In this document: positions 14,276-23,176 of the stretch, in pieces
How positions within the stretch are numbered: position 1 is the stretch's first letter
How the letters are laid out: each line of letters opens with the position of its first letter
NCBI GenBank assembly: GCA_036939355.1
Contig: JALLAP010000020.1
Coordinates: forward strand, 1 to 26,268
Direction of reading: 5' to 3'
Length of the DNA: 26,268 nucleotides
Origin: Thalassiosira profunda
Taxonomy: Eukaryota; Bacillariophyta; Thalassiosirophyceae; Thalassiosirales; Thalassiosiraceae
The notes under the pieces: generated by a model
Database searches by the model: none
What the model was told of the DNA's origin: nothing
Seen by the model: only the letters and a program-made list of their open reading frames with translations
Program-made: the position numbers and the translations under genes

Positions 14276-17191
14276 CTACCAACCTGGCGCTCCCGGGTGT
14301 AGGTAGCCCCATGCCATCTTGAAATCTTTTGATAGAACGGGACTTTCACCGCCGCCAGCGTTGGCTCCGTCGTTCAGCGTCTTCCTGAAGACTCGCACCA
14401 GCCGACCGAGATCCGAAGTGAACTCTCCAACGAACGTGTCGCTCTTTCGCAGCAATTCGAAGTCGGCCACGCTGGCAATCGTGTTGGCGTACCGATCTGC
14501 GCAACTGCTCCCTGCTCCCGCCCTGGGACGGCTCACAGTAAACTGGGCAGTGAAGCGGCTATTGATCAAAATCCCGTCGCCAGATCTCGGCCCCAACTCT
14601 GCAATCTCCCTTTCGACCTCCGCTGGATCATTCGTGGCGATATAGATCTTGGCCGTGCCGCCCATTGCGACGTAATGGCGCAGGTAGTGCTGTAACGGAA
14701 TGTAGTTGTGCGGTGCCGTCTGCAGGACTTTGTTGTACAAGCCGCGCATTTCCCAGTAGTTGATGATGAAACTCAGAGCCTCGGGGTCTGCCAACACATC
14801 CGCGCCCCGGCGTACGTAAATGGCGTCGTAGGACCCGTTGGGGTCAAGATCTGGCGATTTGACGTTTTCGTTGATGTACTTCTCCACCTCACTCTCAATC
14901 CAAGGCTGGAATTGAAGGAGGTCCGAGCGAGACACGAGGGCTGCAGCGTAATCCCAGATCTCGTCGCCCTCGAGTTCCGAGAACATTGCGGCCTCTTCCG
15001 GATCTGCGCCCAGCCGCACTGCCCACTCACGTGCAAATGGCGATGGCCGCCGTTGCATTAGACCCTTGAAGTAATCGTAATAATAATCGCGAACCTCGTC
15101 TGTGCCGAGCACGAACACCTTCGTCTCTCTATTGTCGTTCATGCATACCTCCTCCGGAGAATCGGACTGCCTGACGTAGTTCCAGCCCAAATATCCGTGG
15201 CTCTGCTGGCAGGGAACGGCGCAGCCGCGCGATAGCCACTCGGGAACCTTCACGAGGCGCTCCAAGCCCGGTGGTAGATCCTCGTCAGTCTCTACCGGAC
15301 AGCCAAACTGCGAATTCGACTCGAAACCGCTCAGCTCTTCCGGTACTTCGAGTATTACCAAGGCTTTATTCATGAAAGTCGCCACCATCGAGGCAAGAAG
15401 GTAGTCGTTCAGCTGGGTCTCGGGAGAGAGATCTGCAAAGTAGGTGTTGGGCATGAACAGCAAAATATCGTCGCACGACGGGTCGTCGCTAGGGCTTCGC
15501 TGGAAGGAACGCAGCAGTTTGGCAAAGCCAGACCCCGGCTCCTCTTCCACATCCTCGTCGTTTGTTGTTGAGCGCACGACCTCGATCGCTCCGTCCTCTC
15601 CTACCACAACCCTCGAGCCAGCCATGCTCTCCGCTCGCTCGATGTCACCGTTGCCGTCGAGCCACCCCGCGAAGAACCGTACCACATCGCTCGTCTTGGC
15701 GCCCTCGGAGAGCAACGCGCTGTATTGGAGCGACACCAGGGCGCGGCGGAAGTGCTCCTGCGCCGCCTCGTCCTCTTTCAAGAAGCCCTGGCACAGCGAG
15801 ACGGAGTCGGGTCCATCACCAGAGCAATCACCGAAGCGGTAGACGTGCGTGATGTCGCTCGCTGGTGCAGCTTCGTTGAATATTGTCTTGGGAGAGATGG
15901 CGTATTTGCCGGAGCGACGATACAACGCCATATCTTTCGTAAGCAAAGCCTTGTGGCGTGCGGGCACAACGCCCGCCCGTTTCGACGATGCAATGTTTGC
16001 AGCTATCGCAATTCGATCGTCCGGTATGTCGATGGATGTGAGGTCTACGCCTGTGATACAGTCCTTGGGGGCGTGGGAGGGGCTTTCGTATCCCTCGTCG
16101 AGCACACTTCGTAAAGTCGGGACGATGTCCAAAACGTGCGTCAACTGCTGCGTGTTCCTCCGCAACGTGTCTGCAACGCCCTCGTTTGCCATTAGCTTCC
16201 TTGGATAGTAGATGTAGCCTGCCGTGTGGAGTACATCGGGCGTCCACGCTGACAATCGCACGTTCACTCCCCGCAACGGATCCTCGCCGTGATCGCCCGA
16301 TCCGATTACGATCGTGTTCTCGAGAAGCCCGTTCTTCGACAGGACGTCGAACAGGCCCTTGAGAAAACTGTCCGTCGCGGAGAGGCTGCGATAGTAGGCC
16401 TCCTCGACAGTGTCTCTTCCAGTGGGATGCATGTCGGAGGTGTGGAATTGCGCGTAGAACTGCGATCCACTTGCTGTGATCTTTCGCATCCACTCTTCGA
16501 ACAGCGGCAGCATCTTCTCGCTGCCCTCGTCTATCGGACTCCCCGCGTCGAACGCCCGGTCCGTCCCGCCAACAAGTGAATCTTCAATTGTCTTCCTCTG
16601 ATCGCTCGATACCGTATCGTCTCTCGCCCCGAAGGAGAAGCTGGCGGCGGGATACCCTCTCCGTCTAAATTCATATCCAATTGCATTCTCGCTATTCTGT
16701 GCAAAATCTACCCCTTGTTCATTGTGCGGCAGGCAGCCCGTCAGCAGCGCCGGAACGGCATCGAGCGCATTTCCCGAGCCGGCCATGTGGCGCTCGAAGA
16801 CGTGCATGTTCGGATCGTCCTTCATACTATGGAAGAAGGGCGAGCTCTCGCGTCCTCGCGGGGTGTGCAGCATGATGGGGGCGGAGAGAGAGGTGTGGTG
16901 AATGAAGATGACGTTGGGGCCGTCGACTGGTCCGCGCCATGTCCTGACCATGTCGAATAGTCTGGCGCGGCTGGCGCACAGGCTCACAAGGATGGTGAGC
17001 GCTCCGAGCGCCACCATTGGCCGCAGCAGAGAACTCGTCAGTCGGGCGTCTCTGCGCGAACCCATTGCAGGCTTCGTTGGGGTGCACCGACCGACCTCGG
17101 CGGCGTGCAATCTCATTTTGCTTCTACCCGCTGCTGCGGCCGCCGCCGGCGCGCGCCGCGGGAGGAGCGGTTCGACGGCCTCCTCGCGCAT
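14276..17191 (-). CDS. type II membrane fusion: sulfatase-like domain (degenerate) plus fucosyltransferase-like domain
   Basis: The protein has 971 residues from the ATG at 17191. A single anchor (about 58-75, ALTILVSLCA) follows a basic Ala-rich tail, so a Golgi lumenal orientation is likely. Residues of about 92-400 follow the sulfatase/alkaline-phosphatase superfamily order: NVIFIHHTSLSAP, then ALDAVPALLTGCLPHN, then GSGDHGE (Asp300, His301). The usual first metal ligand (Glu/Asp before the Ser-Leu) is Thr100 here, and the expected Thr/Ser/Cys nucleophile is Ala142, so catalysis is doubtful. Residues of about 600-971 resemble GDP-fucose-dependent transferases (GT23/O-FucT type): AIYVRRG near 792, KIYIATNDPAEV, and the closing FVGEFTSDLGRLVRVF near 920. 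Cys-rich lumenal segments are consistent with secretion. An alternative ATG at 17116 would shorten the tail only. Confidence 0.85.
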   Translation of the reverse strand: MREEAVEPLLPRRAPAAAAAAGRSKMRLHAAEVGRCTPTKPAMGSRRDARLTSSLLRPMVALGALTILVSLCASRARLFDMVRTWRGPVDGPNVIFIHHTSLSAPIMLHTPRGRESSPFFHSMKDDPNMHVFERHMAGSGNALDAVPALLTGCLPHNEQGVDFAQNSENAIGYEFRRRGYPAASFSFGARDDTVSSDQRKTIEDSLVGGTDRAFDAGSPIDEGSEKMLPLFEEWMRKITASGSQFYAQFHTSDMHPTGRDTVEEAYYRSLSATDSFLKGLFDVLSKNGLLENTIVIGSGDHGEDPLRGVNVRLSAWTPDVLHTAGYIYYPRKLMANEGVADTLRRNTQQLTHVLDIVPTLRSVLDEGYESPSHAPKDCITGVDLTSIDIPDDRIAIAANIASSKRAGVVPARHKALLTKDMALYRRSGKYAISPKTIFNEAAPASDITHVYRFGDCSGDGPDSVSLCQGFLKEDEAAQEHFRRALVSLQYSALLSEGAKTSDVVRFFAGWLDGNGDIERAESMAGSRVVVGEDGAIEVVRSTTNDEDVEEEPGSGFAKLLRSFQRSPSDDPSCDDILLFMPNTYFADLSPETQLNDYLLASMVATFMNKALVILEVPEELSGFESNSQFGCPVETDEDLPPGLERLVKVPEWLSRGCAVPCQQSHGYLGWNYVRQSDSPEEVCMNDNRETKVFVLGTDEVRDYYYDYFKGLMQRRPSPFAREWAVRLGADPEEAAMFSELEGDEIWDYAAALVSRSDLLQFQPWIESEVEKYINENVKSPDLDPNGSYDAIYVRRGADVLADPEALSFIINYWEMRGLYNKVLQTAPHNYIPLQHYLRHYVAMGGTAKIYIATNDPAEVEREIAELGPRSGDGILINSRFTAQFTVSRPRAGAGSSCADRYANTIASVADFELLRKSDTFVGEFTSDLGRLVRVFRKTLNDGANAGGGESPVLSKDFKMAWGYLHPGAPGW

Positions 17192-17405
17192 CTCCCTTTC
17201 CCACGAATGAGCCAGCGTGCCGCGGGCCGCGCGAGGATGCGATCGGGAGGGGCGGAGGCGGCTCGCCTCGCTACGTTGCAAAAAAGTGACCCCAAAAAAG
17301 AGCGGTCATTGGTGAGCGACGTTTGGCGGCGATCTGACGAGAAATTCTTCGCCAAATCTATTCCTCGCCGCCGCTCTCCGCTCCCCTCTCCCGCCGCCCC
17401 AAACA
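17192..17405. promoter_or_regulatory. shared divergent upstream region with TTGCAA and a TTTGGCGG element
   Basis: This 214-nt space lies between the sulfatase/fucosyltransferase gene (-) and the SDR gene (+). It includes a TTGCAA palindrome at 17277-17282 followed by A-tracts (CCCCAAAAAAGAG) and an E2F-like GTTTGGCGGCG at about 17320. Regulatory function is inferred from position only. Confidence 0.3.
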
Positions 17406-18506
17406 ATGGCGGCGTCGTGGCTGAAATTGGCGTCCCAGACGGCCGTTGTCACCGGTGCCGCTTCGGGTATCGGCAAAGGTAATGCTGCATTTGCTTGCTG
17501 TGCACATCTTGTGCTCGTGCCAGATTTTGTAGGTGGAATTGTTGCTCACCCGCTGCCCGCTGCCTCCTCTCCGTCACCCGTCACAGCCACGGCAATAGCC
17601 TTCGCTGAACAAGGGTGAGCCGACGCGATGTCCATTTTGGTGCACTCTTTTGTTTGCAAATTGGCATGCTCATATCACCGCTGTTCCTTCTTTTGGGCAA
17701 CGCGCAGCTGCAATCTCCTCTTGGCCGATAGGCAACACGACAAATTAGACTCTGTGGCGGTGGAGTGCCACAAGGCATCGGGCACTACCGATATTGCAAT
17801 CGAAACGTCTCTGTGTGACGTGACAAACAAATCAGATGTGGAGAAGGCAATACGAAAGGCAGACGAGGTGGCCTCTGCGTCTGCACCCTCGCCATCACTT
17901 GTGGCATCCATCCTCGTCAACTGCGCGGGCATCACGCGGGATGCCAAATGCTCCAACCTATCGGATTCTGATTGGGACGCGGTACTTGACGTCAACCTCA
18001 GGGGCACTTTTTTGACGTGCCGGGCGTTCTGTGAGCCGCAAAGGCTTTCAGCTCTGCTTGGTGGTACGGCGGCAGTGGGGATTGGAGGATCAATCATCAA
18101 TATTGGTTCGATAGTATCGAATTATGGGAATTTGGGGCAGGTGAACTATGCAGCGAGCAAGGGAGGCGTCGTGGGCTTGACGAGGGCACTGGCAAAGGAG
18201 ATGGCCCTGATTTCTTGGAAATCTACCTCAGCTGCTGAAATAATTGGAAATGGCGGCACGAGCAATGAAGATGAAGCGGTACCACCGACGGTTCGGGTGA
18301 ACTGCATCCAGCCGGGATTTATCCACACACCGATGGCGCATGCAGTGCCCGAGAAGATCCTGGCGGAGATGACCCGAAGGATCGCGATGCGACGATTGGG
18401 ACGCGCCGAGGATGTGGCAAATCTTGCGCTTTTTTTGGCCAGTTCGGAGCGATCGGGATACATTACCGGCGAAGCGCTGGAGTGCAGTGGCATGCTTCGA
18501 TTGTGA
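17406..18506 (+). CDS. short-chain dehydrogenase/reductase, HSD17B8/FabG-like (3-oxoacyl-ACP reductase type), three exons
   Basis: The exons are 17406-17478, 17587-17614 and 17708-18506 (299 residues). The joined sequence has all classical SDR landmarks: the NAD(P)-binding TGAASGIGK (16-24), an NCAG loop, Asn in DVNLRG, Ser168 in NIGSIVS, and Tyr181/Lys185 in NYAASKG. The end, PGFIHTPM...GYITGEALE, resembles mitochondrial HSD17B8 and bacterial FabG, which reduce 3-oxoacyl-ACP in type II fatty-acid synthesis. Many SDRs share this pattern, so the substrate is a best guess. The small middle exon encodes the helix after the glycine motif (TAIAFAEQ). The Ser-Tyr spacing is normal, but two insertions occur: an Ala/Ser-rich one before NCAG and one before [10 protein letters not shown]. 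The start context is AACAATGGCG. Confidence 0.92.
17479..17586 (+). other. intron 1 of the SDR gene (108 nt)
   Basis: The donor is GGTAATG (intron begins GTAATG at 17479) and the acceptor is CCGTCACAG ending at 17586, after a C/T-rich tract (CTGCCTCCTCTCC). The exon junction rebuilds GCC (Ala) directly after the GIGK of the nucleotide-binding motif, as expected in SDRs. Confidence 0.88.
17615..17707 (+). other. intron 2 of the SDR gene (93 nt)
   Basis: The donor is GTGAGC at 17615, a C/T-rich tract (CTGTTCCTTCTTTTGG) follows, and the acceptor is ACGCGCAG ending at 17707. The junction rebuilds a GGC glycine ([12 protein letters not shown]), matching the usual SDR second strand. The unspliced frame stops at 17616. 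Confidence 0.88.
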
Positions 18507-18632
18507 TGCAATATTGACGATTAATTTACCACGGCAACCATATGAAACAGAACGAGCACACAAATCCACAATCCTCTCGTCCGCAGCATCCAGCACCCCT
18601 GATAGCGCCTGATAGCGGCAGTCTCTTCCTCA

Positions 18633-19532
18633 TCACGCGAGATACTCAACATCCATCGAGTCATCAGCATCCATTGACTCGTCCATGCAACGAGCTAAAG
18701 GGTTGCTTCCTGCAAAGAACAGTATCTCCGTCGGAAAGTTGAGCAGGGCTTGGAGTACAACGGATGGGCTTCCATGCTGCGCTAGGATGCTCAATAGATG
18801 TGGAAGTGCCTTGCCCAGCCCGTCCACATCGATCCTCAGCAGTCGACCTATGTCTTCCTCTAGATACACCGCAATCTTCTTCCTCCGGGCTTCCACCTCT
18901 CCCAATCGATTGATCCTCAGTATCATCTCCAGCTCCTCGCACTCGTACGAGTACCCGCAATTGAGGAAGACGTGCCTCAAGGAATGGTTGCTATTCGCCA
19001 CGCTCTCCAGACTCTCCCTGTTGAAGGTACAATGCAACAGAGGCGACAGCGATTGGAACGAGTTGTGCCGCAGATGCAATCGCTTCAAGCTCGTGTTCGT
19101 CAGAAGCGCCTGTCCAATCAGCGCCAATCCCACCGCGCCGATGTGATTGTCATCGAGGCACAGAGATTCCAGAAGCCCATTCCTGGCGAGTGCCTCTGCC
19201 AGAGCCTTCACCCCTTCGTCGCGTATGTTGTTGTCGCTGAGCAATAGAGTCCGGATGCCTCCGCGGCCGCCAACGTGCATTTTATGTGCTTGGTGTTGCA
19301 ACAAAGTTGCAATGAACTGCGCTCCCTCCCCGATGGAGTTATGGCTGAGATCGAGTGCCGAGAGGCGGGTGTTGTTCTGCAACGAGTTTGCAAGCACCTG
19401 ACACCCGGCGCTGCCGAGATTGCGCGAGGAGAAGATGATGCGAACCAGAGATGGGTCGTCGTCGCGGAGTCTGTGTAGTATGAATGTGTTGAGATTGGTC
19501 GGCGTGTAGACCGGCCTGGATAGCCGCTTCAT
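18633..19532 (-). CDS. leucine-rich-repeat (RNI/NLR-type) protein
   Basis: This 299-residue soluble protein has about four LRR units of the ribonuclease-inhibitor type in its first 170 residues: SALDLSHNSIGEGAQFIATLL, TLLLSDNNIRDEGVKALAEAL, SLCLDDNHIGAVGLALIGQAL, RLHLRHNSFQ. RNI-type LRRs are protein-binding surfaces and carry no enzyme activity. After the repeats comes a helical C-terminal part with an acidic Met/Asp end (DESMDADDSMDVEYLA). There is no signal peptide, membrane span, kinase or NB-ARC domain. The single frame starts at ATG 19532. It lies 254 nt downstream of the PIG-W gene on the same strand and converges with the SDR gene (126 nt). The partner is not determinable. Confidence 0.88.
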   Translation of the reverse strand: MKRLSRPVYTPTNLNTFILHRLRDDDPSLVRIIFSSRNLGSAGCQVLANSLQNNTRLSALDLSHNSIGEGAQFIATLLQHQAHKMHVGGRGGIRTLLLSDNNIRDEGVKALAEALARNGLLESLCLDDNHIGAVGLALIGQALLTNTSLKRLHLRHNSFQSLSPLLHCTFNRESLESVANSNHSLRHVFLNCGYSYECEELEMILRINRLGEVEARRKKIAVYLEEDIGRLLRIDVDGLGKALPHLLSILAQHGSPSVVLQALLNFPTEILFFAGSNPLARCMDESMDADDSMDVEYLA

Positions 19533-19786
19533 CGCGCGCGTAGCCGAAGGCGCCGCCGCCGGTCGGGGTTATGAGAGCCGCGGGCGCGCGGGCCGAGGCT
19601 TCACGTCAACGACCAACGATGACGTGATGTGTTCGGAAGTTCGGGCCATTTTGTTCTTTGGCTTTTGGTGGCGCGCCTCTGGTGTCAAATCTTTTGGTGC
19701 CGCTTCACCTGGAATAACTTCTCGTTAGAAGGTTTATCCTTAGGTGGCTGATCTGACCCTCCTGATGATGCCCGCCTGATGCCCGC

Positions 19787-21293
19787 CTAATCAACCTTCT
19801 CTCTGCTGAATATCTTCTTGTCCAGTAGAAGAGCAAATCCGCATACCGCCCCCAAGTAGACCGACACCACTAGCATGGCCTTGCCGTCCGACGAATGCAG
19901 AGTGTCCACCGTCAAATTTGTCAAGCCGGTCAATACATTGGACGAAAGGAACCCGGCGAGGCCGAACCGATTCACCGCGGCCAGTATCGGTGGCTCGTGC
20001 ATGCTCCCCTCTACAGATGCTCGTGTCGTGACAAAGTGTATCAGACACAGAAGAGAGATATTGTGCGCCAACGACCAGAGTATGAACGGTGAATTCGTGG
20101 ATCTTCGCGAGTTGGGCAATCCGCAGACCTCCGTGAGCACAAGATGTGCCATCCAAAATAATGCCGATGCCATGAGTAGCCTCTGTTGCCTCGTTGCATT
20201 GTGATTGTCGCGTCCTGACCTTTCACCGGTTGGTAACAGGCAAACTCTGGCGACGTCCTCGCTAAGCAGCCGTAGAGCCAGGTAGCCCGCCACTCCCAAA
20301 ATGCCCTCTCGATTTGCAGCGTAGGTGTTGCATACCGACTCCTCGATGAAAGAGAATGACGGAAACCCCAAGGCGAACACTGCAGAGAGATATCCCAGAG
20401 AGCTGATTTCTTCGCATGTCCTACCTCCGTTCTCGATGAAATCTTGTCCTCCCGCATTCAGAAAGAGCTGATACGGTATCATCAGCATCAGCGCCGCGAC
20501 GCCATCCAATGGCACGCGGTCGGCAATATCGAAACATCGCTTCATACCCTTCCATACCACCATGATTCCCTCCACGAAACACAGCGTGAAGAAGAAGTTC
20601 CAGTGCACCCCGTACTCCGACACGTGCTCCTGATATTCCAGTCCCTTGTTCGTGGCGAGGCGTATCAGTCCCAATATCAATAACGGGGCGCACTTCTTCG
20701 TTGCTTTGCGGGCCAAACTGACGGATGGTTTCGCTGTAGAGCCTCCCGCCGATGCCAGCGCGGACGCCCACCCGGCAATTATTATAAAGCTGGACGCCCC
20801 CAAATCCATCCATCCGTACCCCGCCACTTCGGTCTTGCAGAACCGCCGCGGGAAGATGGGGAAGTCGACGGCGAGGATGGCGATGGTGGTGAGGAGATAG
20901 ACGCACGCCCTGTGAATTGAGAGGTATGCTGGTCGTCTGCTGTTCTCTTTTCTCTGTGTTTGTGTGGAATGCTTGGGTATCAGGGTGGCGAGGGCCATCA
21001 AGCCACCCATCAGCGTTGATGGACCCGAAAAATATGGCAGAAGAGAAGTCTGCACCAACAGCATCGGCACCATCACCGTTGAAGTCCCTCCAGTCAACTC
21101 CGCCATGTGCCTCTCCGCCTCGCCGCCCATCAAGATGCGCACGGAGGCGAAGGTACACGTGCAGTCCGACGGGGATCGCGAGGCAGAGGAGGAAGATCTC
21201 GCCGGCGTTCGTTCCGGAGTGGCCGGTGACGAACTCCTCCTTCGCCTGGTACTTCCGGGGGGTGGATTGTGCCGCGCTCATGTGATGGTGCAT
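19787..21293 (-). CDS. PIGW/GWT1-like: GPI inositol acyltransferase PIG-W/GWT1, with a frame change near the 5' end
   Basis: This multispanning ER enzyme acylates the inositol of GlcN-PI during GPI-anchor synthesis. Family signatures are clear: DFPIFPRRFCKTEVAGYGWMD, LGLIRLATNKGLEYQEHVSEYGVHWNFFFTL, ANREGILGVAGY, and near the end LSSNVLTGLTNLTVDTL. About 11-12 hydrophobic segments are visible. The main frame runs from 19787 to about 21142 but lacks the conserved N-terminus. That N-terminus (KEEFVTGHSGTNAGEIF) lies in another frame from an ATG at 21293. A short intron of length 3n+1 joins them; the best fit is 21098-21158 (61 nt), giving 481 residues. The fit is not unique, and a real one-base frameshift or assembly error cannot be excluded. 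It diverges from the coiled-coil gene at 21458. Confidence 0.9.
21098..21158 (-). other. candidate intron or frameshift site in PIG-W
   Basis: On the minus strand, GTGTAC at 21158 is a possible donor after ...PVGLH, and GCGGAG ending at 21098 is a possible acceptor (61 nt). A closer acceptor at 21119 gives 40 nt. Both lengths give the +1 shift needed to pass from the N-terminal frame to the main frame. Neither donor nor acceptor is strong, so the borders are tentative; only the frame change itself is certain from the family motifs on each side. Confidence 0.45.
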
Positions 21294-21457
21294 GCCGCAG
21301 CCAGAAGAGCGTATGGAAGTGGACCCTGAAGGAAGAGGGCGAGCTGAGAGAGGTTTGAATTCCTCCGTAGAATGTACAAAGGAATCAATACCTACGGATA
21401 TCTTAGTGTCAAGAAGAGGCCCCTCCCCCGAAGCGACGCGGGGTGCACTGGTGAGGC
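21294..21457. promoter_or_regulatory. 164-nt divergent upstream region (PIG-W / coiled-coil gene)
   Basis: This is a short shared upstream space. No TTGCAA palindrome, TATA box or clear repeat lies in it. An out-of-frame ATG at 21372 precedes the plus-strand start at 21458 and could act as an upstream ORF if it is transcribed. Confidence 0.25.
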
Positions 21458-23161
21458 ATGGGTCACGACAACTTCTCCGCGCTATTCGCCTCCGCCGCGG
21501 CGCCGGTGCCACCCGCGCCCGCAAGCGGTGGCCCGTTGGAGGCGGCGCGGGTAGCATCGGATGCGTCAGAGGTGGAAGTTGCAAATGAGGAAGTTGCAAA
21601 TGAGGAAGTTGCAAATGAGGGGGTGACTCCTTCACCGAGCTCATTCATGGATGGTCCGTCCACATCCGCGCAACACAGCGAACAAGCGGACAGTGATTTG
21701 CTTGGCGGCCACCCAGCCACACATCAACCACCACAGCCATCTACACAACCCACCAAGCCGGGCACCGAATCGTTCCAATACCTCAAGAAGTTTGGCTCCA
21801 AGGCGCTGAAACCCCTGAGGGAGATGCAGCTTGCGGAGAAGTTGAATGCAATGAACGTAGAAATGGAGGAGAGGCAGAACCAGATGGAGGCGGTTATGCT
21901 GGAGCGATTGTACCGGCGACAGTTGGAGGAGAAGGACAGACAACGGCTGAAGCAAGCCAAGCAAGAGGAAGAATTGGCGGACCAATCGGAGACGCTGGCG
22001 AGGGAGCTGCAGGCCCAAGAGGAAGAGGACGAGTGCGAGCGTATAAAGGGGGAAGCCGACGTGGCATGTCAGCGCGTGGGGCGGCGGTACGATGCCCTTG
22101 TGAAATTCACGAAGAGCTGCCCGCACGGAACTTACGAGGAGTTCGTCGAGTTTCTATTGATGGGCGGAAGCAGAAGGGAGAGCGACGATGGAGACGGAGA
22201 TTACGACTCGTTGTTGCTTCAGAACTTTTACGATGAACAGTCGGAGTATCGGAGGCTGTGGAACGACAATCTCACGCTGGGGCTTCCGGGGGGTGCAACA
22301 ACTCTGGAGGGGCGTGCATTCGTGCCGGCAGTTGCATCCTATGATAGTTCGGGCCAGGCTGATGAAAGTGCAGATCCGTGGCACTTTCTTTCTCACGAAG
22401 AGGCTTTGGGGAGACAGCGATCAAGAACCTACTCGGAAGAAGGCTCGCAGGGCAGGACATTGCGAGATCGGGCCGCCTCGGAGGGCGAGCGCATCAAGAA
22501 GCAAATCGCCCAGGTGGATAAGGAAACGATCAAGCAAGGTCTGGGATCGGCTGTCAACGCCCTCTCCACGGTGTCGTCGTTCGCATTGAAGCCGCTGCGG
22601 GATTTGCAGCTAGCAGAGAAACTGAATGCGATGAATATTGACGCGGAAGAAGCGGAGGCACAGAAGGAGATCGAGCAGTATCACATAATGCAAGAGGAGA
22701 AGCGAGATTTGGAAGAGATGATGCGCATTAAGCGAGAAGCAGAGGAGATCTGCCTCAACGCCACCAAAGATCATCTGCTGGATTTCATCCGAGAGAATCC
22801 GAATGCGAGTTACCAAGCGTGGATCGAAGCGCTGCATCCGGAGAACGCCCACGACGGGACGTTGCTCGAAGGGATGGGCAAGACGATCGACCATCGATTC
22901 TTTGTGGAGGAGTCGGACCATCGTCGGTTGTGGAACGAGAATTTGCACACCTTCGTGGACGCAGAGGCGGAAGGGCGAAGCTTCGTCCCGGCGCGGGCAA
23001 AGCAGATGGACGAACGTGGAGAGTCCGTGGTGGCCGAGGACATTCTGTCCGGATCATTAGCCAATGTTGAGCCTGCTGTTGGGAAAACTCTCTCGGAGAC
23101 GGGGCTGCCGGAGGAGACGATGAATAAGAGCACAGACTCGGATTTGATTGCGTTTGATTGA
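21458..23161 (+). CDS. coiled-coil protein with an internal two-copy module
   Basis: This is a 567-residue protein I do not recognise. Residues 1-115 are low complexity and include three exact EVANE repeats. A module then occurs twice, at about 117-293 and 376-518. Each copy starts with ALKPLR(E/D)(M/L)QLAEKLNAMN, continues as a Glu/Gln/Arg-rich coiled coil, includes a short globular helix pair (YEEFVEFLL / YQAWIEALH), and ends with RRLWN(D/E)NL and EGR(A/S)FVPA. Conservation of these ends with divergence of the middle suggests an old duplication of a structural unit. There is no membrane segment. It starts at ATG 21458 and has no intron. Its stop is 15 nt from that of the convergent acidic gene. 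A role in assembly or scaffolding is only a guess. Confidence 0.82.
   Translation: MGHDNFSALFASAAAPVPPAPASGGPLEAARVASDASEVEVANEEVANEEVANEGVTPSPSSFMDGPSTSAQHSEQADSDLLGGHPATHQPPQPSTQPTKPGTESFQYLKKFGSKALKPLREMQLAEKLNAMNVEMEERQNQMEAVMLERLYRRQLEEKDRQRLKQAKQEEELADQSETLARELQAQEEEDECERIKGEADVACQRVGRRYDALVKFTKSCPHGTYEEFVEFLLMGGSRRESDDGDGDYDSLLLQNFYDEQSEYRRLWNDNLTLGLPGGATTLEGRAFVPAVASYDSSGQADESADPWHFLSHEEALGRQRSRTYSEEGSQGRTLRDRAASEGERIKKQIAQVDKETIKQGLGSAVNALSTVSSFALKPLRDLQLAEKLNAMNIDAEEAEAQKEIEQYHIMQEEKRDLEEMMRIKREAEEICLNATKDHLLDFIRENPNASYQAWIEALHPENAHDGTLLEGMGKTIDHRFFVEESDHRRLWNENLHTFVDAEAEGRSFVPARAKQMDERGESVVAEDILSGSLANVEPAVGKTLSETGLPEETMNKSTDSDLIAFD
21575..21619 (+). repeat. 3 x 15-bp perfect tandem repeat (GAAGTTGCAAATGAG)
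   Basis: Three identical 15-bp units lie in frame and code for EVANE three times near the N-terminus of the coiled-coil protein. Each carries one TTGCAA palindrome. Because the copies are base-identical, including third positions, the expansion is recent. It is a likely length polymorphism. The 13-mer GTTGCAAATGAGG also occurs at 25411-25423 in the Deg9-like gene. Confidence 0.95.
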
Positions 23162-23176
23162 CATTAACAATCATTA

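Noticed and set aside
15828..16493. 221-codon minus-strand frame inside the sulfatase/fucosyltransferase gene
   Set aside because: It is a shifted shadow of the long 971-codon frame, Arg/His-rich and without motifs.
21575..21619. CRISPR-like or satellite array
   Set aside because: Only three adjacent 15-bp units with no spacers, all in frame inside a coding region.
20421..21644. 407-codon minus-strand frame as an independent gene
   Set aside because: Only its short middle part (from ATG 21293 to about 21159) is real, as the PIG-W N-terminus; the rest is upstream repeats or out of frame.
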